Source of the DNA: an uncultured Paracoccaceae bacterium
Lineage (GTDB): Bacteria > Pseudomonadota > Alphaproteobacteria > Rhodobacterales > Rhodobacteraceae
Reading direction: 5' to 3'
Length of the DNA: 5,039 bases
Assembly (NCBI GenBank): GCA_913054485.1
Contig: CAJXHQ010000286.1
Span: 1 to 5,039 of the forward strand
In this document: piece after piece, positions 1 to 5,039 of the stretch
How positions within the stretch are numbered: the stretch's first letter is position 1
Layout: every line of letters begins with the position of its first letter
The notes under the pieces: model-generated
The model's database searches: none
Told to the model about the DNA's origin: nothing
The model's input: only the letters and a program-made list of their open reading frames with translations
Program-made: the position numbers and the translations under genes

Positions 1-899
1 CCGCCCTGCCCGTCCAAAGCAGACTGCAACAGCGCCATCATCGGCGCGCGGCGCGGCGGGTAACCTGCGCCCCCGGCGAGACGCAGGGAATGCTGCAACA
101 GGCGGCGGGCAATCTCCATTTGCTGGGCCGCCAGATGGGCCCGCGGGATGGCAATGGCCCCGGCAGCATAGCGCGCATGGCCGCGGGCGGCGTCCAGCGT
201 GAAATGTTCCAAGGCCGCATCAGCCTGCCTCATATTTCCGGCCACGGCAGCCAAGGCGGGGACAGTCAGCCCCAGCGGCTCCAGCTGCGCCATGGCCTGA
301 CGCAGGCGAATCCGTTCAAAGCGCGTGTCCTCATTCGAGGGGTCCTCGGCCCAGCTGAGCCCCTCATCTGCAAGGAAGGCCCGCAGCTCTGCCCGGGTGA
401 CGCCCAGCACCGGACGCAGGAAGACCGTGCCCTCGCTTTCCCGGCGCATTGCCATGGCCGAGAGCCCGGTGACGCCGGACGCGCGGCCCAGCCGCATCAG
501 CACGGTTTCGGCCTGATCATCCGCCGTGTGGCCAAGCGCAACCGCATCCAGCCCCAGCGCCGCAGCCCAGCCGCCCAGCAGCCGGTAACGCGCCCGGCGG
601 GCCTGATCCTGCAGGTTGCCCCCGGCGGCCCGGCTGTCCCATACCAGAGTCTCATGCGGCACACCCAGGCCAGCCGCGATCCGTGCAACCCCGGCGGCCT
701 CCTCAGCTGCCTCCGGACGCAGGCCGTGATCCACGGTTGCTGCAAAAAGCGACCCGTCCTGTCCGGGAAAACAGCGGGTCAGAAGATGCAGCAGCGCGAC
801 CGAGTCACCGCCGCCCGACACTGCAACCCCCAGCCGCGCAGGCACTGCGCCGCCAAAGGCCGCGCGGACGCTGGCGGTCAGGGCCTCGGCCCGGCTCAA
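1..899 (-). CDS. tilS: tRNA(Ile)-lysidine synthase TilS (3' end cut by window edge)
   Basis: TilS uses ATP and lysine to convert C34 of tRNA-Ile(CAU) to lysidine in the cytoplasm, so that the tRNA reads AUA and is charged with Ile. The reading frame is open from 899 to the window edge (299 codons, no stop). Family members are usually about 420-430 residues, so the C-terminal part is missing. Visible motifs are the PP-loop SGGGDS (residues 28-33) after a beta strand RLGVAV, VDHGLRPEA (about 56-64), NLQDQARRARY, GHTADDQAETVLMRL and GLSAM, and the later EDPSNEDTRFERIRLRQ block, all typical of TilS. The start is taken as TTG at 899, whose TTGA overlaps the cpoB stop. No in-frame ATG precedes the PP-loop, and a GTG at 845 would leave only nine residues before it. 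No good Shine-Dalgarno precedes the TTG, so translation probably depends on coupling to cpoB. Identity is secure; the exact start is less so. Confidence 0.96.
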   Translation of the reverse strand, partial: MSRAEALTASVRAAFGGAVPARLGVAVSGGGDSVALLHLLTRCFPGQDGSLFAATVDHGLRPEAAEEAAGVARIAAGLGVPHETLVWDSRAAGGNLQDQARRARYRLLGGWAAALGLDAVALGHTADDQAETVLMRLGRASGVTGLSAMAMRRESEGTVFLRPVLGVTRAELRAFLADEGLSWAEDPSNEDTRFERIRLRQAMAQLEPLGLTVPALAAVAGNMRQADAALEHFTLDAARGHARYAAGAIAIPRAHLAAQQMEIARRLLQHSLRLAGGAGYPPRRAPMMALLQSALDGQG

Positions 900-1741
900 G
901 AGCAGCCGAGGGTGGTCATCTCGCTGGCAGCCGCGGCCTTGGCGGCCTCGGCCTCAGGGAAACGGATGGCCACTTCCGTAAGGGTGATACAGGCCTGTTC
1001 GGTCTGACCCAGGCGGCCGAGCGCCGCGCCGAGTTCAAACAGGGCGTCGGGCGCGCGCGGGCCGGTGGCGTTGCCGCTGAATGCCGCATGGAAAGAGCGC
1101 GCCGCTTCGCGGGTGTCGCCCAGAGACACCAGCGCCTTGCCGCGATGGAAATTGGCCTCCTGCGCCAGCGGGCTGCCGGGGTAGGCCTGCTCAAAGGCTG
1201 CGAACCGCGCCGCCGCGTCCTGGAAATTGCTCTCTTCCAGCGCTTTTTGCGCCGCGTCGTAATCCGCCTGTTCACCCACGGCGAGCTCCCCGATAGGGGC
1301 CTCAACCGGGCCGCCAGCCGTTTCGCCACTGCCAGTGACGAGCCCGGCCGGCGGCTCACCGCCCAGTGTGGAGGTCTCGCCCAGCGCGCTGATGTCGCCG
1401 CCTTCCAGCTCGACCAGGCGGAATTCAAGATCGCCGATCCGGTTGGTGCCATCTTCGACGATGCGGGTGATGTGCAACTGAAGCTGTTCGGTCTGCGCGG
1501 TCAGCCGCTGCAGCTCGCTTTCGATGGCATTGACCCGGTCCAGAACCGTGCTGCCCTGCAGATCCGCGGCCGGCGCGCCGGTGGTCGACATCTCGCGCTT
1601 CAGGCGCTGGATCTCAACAAAGAGCACGGTCAGCTCCTGGCGGATGTCCGCCAGGGTTTCAGTGTTGTCCTGCGCCCGGACACCGGCCGGCGCAAACAGC
1701 GTGGCCGCACTCAGCGCGGCAGCAATCAGGGCACGGCGCAT
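896..1741 (-). CDS. cpoB: Cell division coordinator CpoB (YbgF), periplasmic TPR protein
   Basis: In E. coli CpoB is a periplasmic protein that ties Tol-driven outer-membrane constriction to septal peptidoglycan synthesis by PBP1B. This 281-residue protein has a Sec signal peptide (about 1-23, likely cut after VRA), a helical coiled-coil segment (about 28-115) with regular Leu/Ile spacing, a Gly/Glu/Pro-rich flexible linker (about 116-153), and a C-terminal set of TPR-like helical hairpins (about 155-270; for example YDAAQKALEESNFQDAAARF, then FHRGKALVSLGDTREAARSF and LFELGAALGRLGQTEQA). This order of parts and its position directly after pal are those of YbgF/CpoB. The ATG lies 4 nt after the pal stop. 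Its 3' end overlaps the TTG of tilS by 4 nt. Two cysteines (251 and 280, the latter next to last) could pair in the periplasm. Whether the PBP1B-coupling role holds in this lineage is inferred from E. coli. Confidence 0.95.
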   Translation of the reverse strand: MRRALIAAALSAATLFAPAGVRAQDNTETLADIRQELTVLFVEIQRLKREMSTTGAPAADLQGSTVLDRVNAIESELQRLTAQTEQLQLHITRIVEDGTNRIGDLEFRLVELEGGDISALGETSTLGGEPPAGLVTGSGETAGGPVEAPIGELAVGEQADYDAAQKALEESNFQDAAARFAAFEQAYPGSPLAQEANFHRGKALVSLGDTREAARSFHAAFSGNATGPRAPDALFELGAALGRLGQTEQACITLTEVAIRFPEAEAAKAAAASEMTTLGCS

Positions 1742-1744
1742 GCG

Positions 1745-1750
1745 ATCACC
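1745..1750 (-). promoter_or_regulatory. cpoB ribosome binding site overlapping the pal stop codon
   Basis: The minus-strand sequence GGTGAT lies 3 nt before the cpoB ATG and contains the pal TGA stop. It is complementary to the AUCACC at the 5' side of the anti-Shine-Dalgarno region of 16S rRNA, not to the usual CCUCC core. With such close spacing, ribosomes finishing pal are well placed to restart on cpoB. The pairing is seen in the sequence; coupling is inferred. Confidence 0.5.
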
Positions 1751-2270
1751 CCGTCAGGCCGGCGGCCAGAATGGTCACCGCACGGCGGTTCTTGGCATAG
1801 CAGCTTTCAGCCGAGCAGATCTCCAGCGGGCGCTCCTTGCCGAAGCTCACGGTTCTGATGCGATTGCCGGCAACGCCCTGCGAAATTAGGAATTCGCGCG
1901 CGGCATTGGCCCGGCGCGCACCCAGCGCAAGGTTGTATTCACGGGTGCCCTGCTCGTCAGCGTGGCCTTCAATCGTGGCGTTGTAGTCGGGGTTAGCGAC
2001 CAGCCAGGAGGCTTGCGAAGCCAGGATGCTCTCTGCTTCGGCATTAAGGCCGGACTGGTCGACCTCAAACAGCACGCGGTCGCCGATGGTCTGCTGGAAA
2101 TAGGCCGGGCTGCGCTCGACCAGCGGGTTGCCGTCTGCGCCAAAGGCGCCATTGGCACTGCTGCCGCCCAGGTCATCGCCGCCGCCGAAGATCGCATTGT
2201 CGCAGGCCGAAACCCCGAGAACCGCCATCACAAGCAGGGCTTTGCCTGCCGTCTTGATCTTACCGCTCAT
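1746..2270 (-). CDS. pal: Peptidoglycan-associated outer-membrane lipoprotein Pal
   Basis: Pal is anchored in the outer-membrane inner leaflet by its lipidated N-terminus and binds the diaminopimelate side chain of peptidoglycan. TolB and TolA shuttle it to division sites. The 174-residue product has a basic-hydrophobic signal ending in the lipobox VSAC with lipidated Cys23, a Gly/Asn/Asp-rich tether (about 24-50), and an OmpA-like domain (about 60-171). The peptidoglycan-binding core GHADEQGTREYNLALGARR carries the expected Asp105 and Arg120. Residue +2 after the lipid cysteine is Asp24; Asp at +2 causes inner-membrane retention in E. coli, but that rule does not hold in all bacteria. Cys152 and Cys157 flank a loop near the C-terminus. 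Start: ATG at 2270 has GAGG 9 nt upstream. An in-frame GTG at 2285 would add five residues but lacks a ribosome site. Spacing is 83 nt after tolB and 4 nt before cpoB. Confidence 0.97.
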   Translation of the reverse strand: MSGKIKTAGKALLVMAVLGVSACDNAIFGGGDDLGGSSANGAFGADGNPLVERSPAYFQQTIGDRVLFEVDQSGLNAEAESILASQASWLVANPDYNATIEGHADEQGTREYNLALGARRANAAREFLISQGVAGNRIRTVSFGKERPLEICSAESCYAKNRRAVTILAAGLTG

Positions 2271-2279
2271 TTTCTTCAG

Positions 2280-2283
2280 CCTC
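2280..2283 (-). promoter_or_regulatory. pal ribosome binding site (decides the ATG start)
   Basis: GAGG on the minus strand sits 9 nt before the ATG at 2270. It overlaps the alternative GTG start at 2285-2283, which has no purine-rich site of its own upstream. This favours the ATG as the true pal start. Confidence 0.6.
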
Positions 2284-2306
2284 ACAAAAGTTGCTGGTGT
2301 TTCGGG

Positions 2307-2354
2307 AACTCTACCACTGCATGCAGGCGCTGCCTACCACGCTGATAGAGAGTT
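2307..2354 (-). repeat. Inverted repeat with inner palindrome in the tolB-pal gap
   Basis: Read on the minus strand, AACTCT (beginning on the last base of the tolB stop, 2354-2349) pairs with AGAGTT (2312-2307). After a 2-nt bulge, ATCA (2346-2343) pairs with TGGT (2316-2313), with one G-T wobble. The enclosed loop holds a perfect 10-bp palindrome CTGCATGCAG (2317-2326), a competing small hairpin GCAG-CGC-CTGC (2333-2323), and two copies of GTGGTAG (2340-2334 and 2317-2311) as a direct repeat 23 nt apart. No T-run follows, so this does not look like an intrinsic terminator. It could be an mRNA-processing or stability element, a protein-binding site, or chance. No promoter was recognisable in the rest of the 83-nt gap. 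Confidence 0.45.
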
Positions 2355-3679
2355 TATTTCTGCAGCGGCGACCAGGCCGGGTCCGAGGCCCCGTCTGGTG
2401 TGCGTACCGGTTTCAGGTTGCGGCCCGAGACATCCACCGAATAGAGCAGCGCCCGCCCGCCCGCACCCTGGGTTTCGCGGGTGAACATGATCACCCGGCC
2501 ATTGGGCGACCAGGTCGGACCCTCGTCCAGGAAAGACGCCGTCAGCAGCCGTTCTTCGCTGCCGTCGGTGCGCATCACGCCGATATGGAAGCGCCCGCCG
2601 CTCTGCTTGGTGAAGGCCACCAAGTCGCCGCGCGGCGACCAGACCGGCGTGCCGTAGCGGCCCTTGCCGTTGCTGATCCGGCGCGCGTCGCCGCCGTTTG
2701 CGGACATGATATAAAGCTGCGGTGATCCGGAACGGTCGCTTTCAAAGACAATCTGGCTGCCATCCGGCGAATAGGAGGGCGCTGTTTCGATCGAGGGTGC
2801 GGTGGTCAGCCTCGTGCGGCGGCCCGAGCTGATATCCATCTTATAAAGGTCGGTATTGCCGCCCTGGGCCAACGAATAGACCACGGTGCGCCCGTCCGGT
2901 GCAAAGCGCGGCGCAAAGGACATGGTGCCCTCATCCGCGTTCAGCACCCGGCGCTGCACGCTGCCCACGTCCAGCACGTGGATCTGCGGGAAGCCGCTTT
3001 CATAGCTGGTATAGAGCACCCGGTCTCCGCTGGGTGAAAAACGCGGCGCCAGCACGATGGCATCCGAGCTGGTCAGGTATTTCACATCTGCCCCATCATA
3101 ATCCATGATCGCCAGCCGCTTCTGGCGCTCGTTCTTCGGCCCGCTTTCAGAGACAAACACCACCCGGCTGTCGAAATAGCCGCTTTCGCCGGTTATCCGG
3201 CTGTAGACCGCGTCCGAGACCTTGTGGGCCATGCGCCTCCAGCCCTCGGTGGTGCCGGTAAATTGCAGCCCGTTGCCCATTTCCTTGTCCGAGAAGACAT
3301 CATAGAGCCGGAAGCGCACGGTCAGCTTTTTACCCTGGACTGAGACCCCGCCGGTGACCAGCGCCTGAGCGTTCACTGCTTTCCAGTCGGCGTATTTCAC
3401 CGGCGCGCCGAAATCCGTCACTCGGGAAATATGGGCTGAGGCAGGCACTTCGCGGAACAGACCGGTGCCGGTCAGATCAGAGGCGATCACCCGGCTCAGC
3501 TGTGCGGCTATTTCGGCGGCGGCAGGGGTGTCCGGCACGAAATCCGGCACGGCATAGGGCATCGGCTCGATCACACCGTCGGTGATCTCGATCCGCAACG
3601 GCCCGTTCTGCGCGAACGCCGCGCCGCCGGGAGCAATCATCATCAGAGCCGCAAGGGCGCTTGCCAGAAAATTCCTCAT
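2354..3679 (-). CDS. tolB: Tol-Pal system periplasmic beta-propeller protein TolB
   Basis: TolB is a soluble periplasmic protein that binds Pal in competition with peptidoglycan and is recruited by energised TolA, which recycles Pal. The product is 441 residues, close to the usual family length. It has a Sec signal peptide (1-23, likely cut after AFA), then the conserved segment [20 protein letters not shown] (about 28-47) opening the TolB N-terminal alpha/beta domain (to about 165). The C-terminal propeller is marked by repeated PD40 strands: [12 protein letters not shown] (about 214), [11 protein letters not shown] (about 259), [12 protein letters not shown] (about 303), [11 protein letters not shown] (about 347), [11 protein letters not shown] (about 390) and a closing WSP at 436. 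The ATG overlaps the tolA stop as ATGA, so translation is probably coupled. A weak AAGGA site lies 10 nt upstream inside tolA. Third-position GC is clearly higher than in tolA (my hand count on a 59-codon sample gave about three quarters). Confidence 0.98.
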   Translation of the reverse strand: MRNFLASALAALMMIAPGGAAFAQNGPLRIEITDGVIEPMPYAVPDFVPDTPAAAEIAAQLSRVIASDLTGTGLFREVPASAHISRVTDFGAPVKYADWKAVNAQALVTGGVSVQGKKLTVRFRLYDVFSDKEMGNGLQFTGTTEGWRRMAHKVSDAVYSRITGESGYFDSRVVFVSESGPKNERQKRLAIMDYDGADVKYLTSSDAIVLAPRFSPSGDRVLYTSYESGFPQIHVLDVGSVQRRVLNADEGTMSFAPRFAPDGRTVVYSLAQGGNTDLYKMDISSGRRTRLTTAPSIETAPSYSPDGSQIVFESDRSGSPQLYIMSANGGDARRISNGKGRYGTPVWSPRGDLVAFTKQSGGRFHIGVMRTDGSEERLLTASFLDEGPTWSPNGRVIMFTRETQGAGGRALLYSVDVSGRNLKPVRTPDGASDPAWSPLQK

Positions 3680-4794
3680 TTGATCCGCATCCTTTCTGGA
3701 TTGAATGTCATCTCAATATCACGCCATTGGCCATATTTTTCAGGGGGAAGTTGGAACCCCTTTGCCCCGCAGCGAATGATCGCCCGCCGCGCAGCCTCAA
3801 ATGCTTGTTTCGCCGCTGTGCTCGATCCACCAGTACTGGACAGCATCCTGATTGTCCCAACGTCCGGCTTGCCGTCTTGGCTTAGCGAAACCCCTACGAC
3901 AACTGTAGTGCCCAAAGCCTCGGTCGACAGGGAGCCGACATTCCAGCAGTTCGAAACCGAGATGCGCAGCGCATCCTTTTCGCCAGAGGTGAGTGGCGGC
4001 CCAGAAGGCTCGGGCGCAATTACATCCGCGCCACCTGCAATCGCCTCGGCCACAGCATCCGCAACTGCATCATTGGTTTCCTCAACGGGTTGTTCAACTG
4101 GCTCATCAGGTGTTGCGGCCTCAACCGGAGGCGTCGGCCGTCTGGGTCGCGTCTTGGGTCGTAGCGATTGCGTCGGCGCCGCAGTCACAGGATCATCCTG
4201 TTCTTCGGCCTCGGTCACAATGCGATCACTGGCAGCTTCTGGCGCGGTTGCCCCTTGAACTTCCTGCTCTGTCTCGGCGCCCTCATCTGGCGCGATCTCA
4301 GGCTGGGCAACCTCATCCACAGCTGTATCCGGCGCAGGCGGCGCGATTGGAGTCGGGGCAACCCTGTCAGCAGGCTGCGCCACCTGAGGTTCAACCGACT
4401 GCGGTAAGTCGGGCGTTAAGTCGGGAAGTACCGGCGCTTCGGGCGCAGGCGGAATCGGCAGCGGTGCAGGTTCCGGCTCTGGCCGTTCTGTAACTTCGGG
4501 ATCGGGCGCAGGGGGCTCAATCGGCTCCGGCTCTACGATTTCGGGTTCTGGATCCACTTGCGGCTCTACCTCCGGCGCAGGCGGTTCCTGTTCCGGAACA
4601 GGCAAAGCAGCTGGCTCTTCTGCGATCTCAGGTGCTTGGTGCTGCTGACTAAGCAGTGCAAACTCAGCCGAGCTGATCATGGTGACTTCTTGCACCTGAA
4701 ACGGCAAAGGCTCTGACGGGAACCAGGCGCCAAACACCACCCATCCCATCAGCCCGGCATGGGCCGCCAGAGATATTTTGGTTCCGACCTGCAA
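3676..4794 (-). CDS. tolA: Tol-Pal system inner-membrane energy transducer TolA
   Basis: TolA is anchored in the inner membrane, coupled to TolQ-TolR, and reaches across the periplasm to TolB/Pal. The 372-residue product has one N-terminal membrane segment (about 7-25) carrying Ser8-xxx-His12, which matches the SxxxH motif (Ser18/His22 in E. coli) that contacts TolQ. Next come a short conserved juxtamembrane stretch ([21 protein letters not shown]), a long Pro/Glu-rich linker (about 53-240) instead of the Ala/Lys/Glu helix of E. coli, a basic patch (about 211-223), an Ala-rich helix (about 241-255), and the C-terminal TolA/TonB-like domain (about 271-372) with Cys283 (SNCWN) and Cys342 (RCG), candidates for a disulfide. 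The start is TTG at 4794, supported by GGAG 7 nt upstream and by the membrane segment beginning right after it. The gene sits 12 nt after tolR and overlaps tolB by 4 nt. Third-position GC is lower than in tolB to tilS. Confidence 0.96.
   Translation of the reverse strand: MQVGTKISLAAHAGLMGWVVFGAWFPSEPLPFQVQEVTMISSAEFALLSQQHQAPEIAEEPAALPVPEQEPPAPEVEPQVDPEPEIVEPEPIEPPAPDPEVTERPEPEPAPLPIPPAPEAPVLPDLTPDLPQSVEPQVAQPADRVAPTPIAPPAPDTAVDEVAQPEIAPDEGAETEQEVQGATAPEAASDRIVTEAEEQDDPVTAAPTQSLRPKTRPRRPTPPVEAATPDEPVEQPVEETNDAVADAVAEAIAGGADVIAPEPSGPPLTSGEKDALRISVSNCWNVGSLSTEALGTTVVVGVSLSQDGKPDVGTIRMLSSTGGSSTAAKQAFEAARRAIIRCGAKGFQLPPEKYGQWRDIEMTFNPERMRIK
4330..4584 (-). repeat. Recurring PPAP-coding units in the TolA linker
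   Basis: Four near-identical 12-base units sharing the plus-strand core GGCGCAGG lie at 4330-4341, 4441-4452, 4504-4515 and 4573-4584. Each encodes Pro-Pro-Ala-Pro in tolA (residues 152, 115, 94 and 71). Spacing between units is 37, 21 and 23 residues, and the residues between are mostly Pro/Glu/Asp. The pattern suggests growth of the linker by short duplications or selection for a stiff extended spacer, but the units are short and chance codon reuse is possible. Confidence 0.55.
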
Positions 4795-4801
4795 CCTGCC
4801 G

Positions 4802-4805
4802 CTCC
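4802..4805 (-). promoter_or_regulatory. tolA ribosome binding site supporting a TTG start
   Basis: GGAG on the minus strand lies in the 12-nt tolR-tolA gap, 7 nt before TTG at 4794. That ideal spacing, with no ATG or GTG in frame between the tolR stop and the membrane segment, makes TTG the best start. Confidence 0.65.
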
Positions 4806-4806
4806 G

Positions 4807-5039
4807 CTATTGCCCGGCCGAGGCCGGATCGTCCAGCTCGGGGCCGCCAATGTCAGTGACCAGCCCAACGTTCGAAAAACCACCGGCATTCAACGCGCCC
4901 ATGACTTTCATCACCTGTTCATAAGGTAGCCCGCCATCCGCACGTAGAAACACCCGATCAGACGAGCGTTCCGCAGCAATCGCACGCAGCTTGGGCACCA
5001 GCTCTTCGCGGGTGACGGATGTGGTCATGATCTGTACAT
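4807..5039 (-). CDS. tolR: Tol-Pal system protein TolR, C-terminal part (5' end outside window)
   Basis: TolR (ExbD/TolR family) forms the proton-driven TolQ-TolR motor with TolQ in the inner membrane. Only the last 76 codons are present. They hold most of the periplasmic domain: the segment TREELVPKLRAIAAE, then SSDRVFLRADGGLPYEQVMKVMGALNAGGFSNVGLVTD, where the RADGGLPYEQVMKVM and GFSNVGLVT blocks are characteristic of ExbD/TolR. The N-terminal membrane segment with its essential Asp lies beyond the window. The ATG at 5028 is internal: the frame stays open upstream through Val-Gln-Ile to the edge, and a 73-residue protein without the membrane helix would not make a TolR. The gene ends with TAG, 12 nt before tolA. 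tolQ is expected just upstream. Third-position GC resembles tolA more than the later genes. Confidence 0.94.
   Translation of the reverse strand, partial: VQIMTTSVTREELVPKLRAIAAERSSDRVFLRADGGLPYEQVMKVMGALNAGGFSNVGLVTDIGGPELDDPASAGQ

Noticed and set aside
90..1007. Plus-strand open frame of 305 codons
   Set aside because: It lies antisense to the conserved tilS and the end of cpoB. The translation is rich in Arg/Pro/Gly/Gln with no recognisable domain, which is typical of a shadow frame in high-GC DNA.
683..1858. Plus-strand open frame of 391 codons
   Set aside because: It is longer than cpoB itself but antisense to tilS, cpoB and the end of pal. It has no domain or signal sequence, and the minus strand carries clear family motifs throughout.
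2271..2285. GTG at 2285 as the pal start
   Set aside because: It has no ribosome site and adds only five residues. The GAGG that would serve the ATG at 2270 overlaps this codon.
2307..2354. Intrinsic terminator after tolB
   Set aside because: The stem is short and bulged, and no T-run follows it on the minus strand. Pal and cpoB downstream belong to the same functional unit.
3680..4493. Two plus-strand open frames opposite tolA (192 and 166 codons)
   Set aside because: They mirror the low-complexity Pro/Glu linker of tolA and give Ser/Ala/Gly- or Gln/Pro-rich products without any recognisable domain.
4807..5028. A separate 73-residue small protein starting at ATG 5028
   Set aside because: The frame continues upstream to the window edge and the sequence is the periplasmic part of TolR, so the ATG is internal.
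1..5039. A novel defence, mobile or secondary-metabolite system
   Set aside because: Every base is accounted for by the Tol-Pal genes, tilS and short junctions. No integrase, transposase, att-like repeat or unfamiliar gene is present.

Overview
The window is one uninterrupted stretch of the conserved Tol-Pal cell-envelope locus. All genes lie on the minus strand, so the biological order runs from the high-coordinate end down: tolR (3' part only), tolA, tolB, pal, cpoB (ybgF), tilS (5' part only). The high GC, the Rhodobacteraceae-like TolA (Pro/Glu-rich linker and a C-terminal domain ending in NPERMRIK), the Pal with an extra cysteine pair and the placement of tilS directly after cpoB suggest an alphaproteobacterium, most likely of the Roseobacter group. 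That assignment comes from family resemblance, not from a search.

Layout. 4807-5039 holds the last 76 codons of tolR. 3676-4794 is tolA, with a TTG start behind a good GGAG site 12 nt after tolR. 2354-3679 is tolB, whose ATG overlaps the tolA stop (ATGA). 2271-2353 is the only real intergenic gap (83 nt) and can fold into a stem with an inner palindrome. 1746-2270 is the lipoprotein gene pal. 896-1741 is cpoB, starting 4 nt after pal. 1-899 is the first 299 codons of tilS, with a TTG start overlapping the cpoB stop. Coding density is almost total, there is no stretch over 300 bases without a gene, and I see no RNA gene, mobile element or CRISPR array.

How the genes work together. TolR (with TolQ, expected just outside the window) uses the proton-motive force to energise TolA. 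TolA spans the periplasm and engages TolB and Pal. TolB is a periplasmic beta-propeller that binds Pal, and Pal is an outer-membrane lipoprotein that grips peptidoglycan. Together they constrict the outer membrane at division. CpoB links this machine to septal peptidoglycan synthesis. TilS is an unrelated housekeeping enzyme that makes lysidine in tRNA-Ile(CAU) and is carried at the end of the operon.

I found no undescribed system. The points most worth a second look are a drop in third-position GC in tolR-tolA compared with tolB onward, the structured tolB-pal gap, and the composition of the TolA linker (repeated PPAP units and one isolated basic patch).
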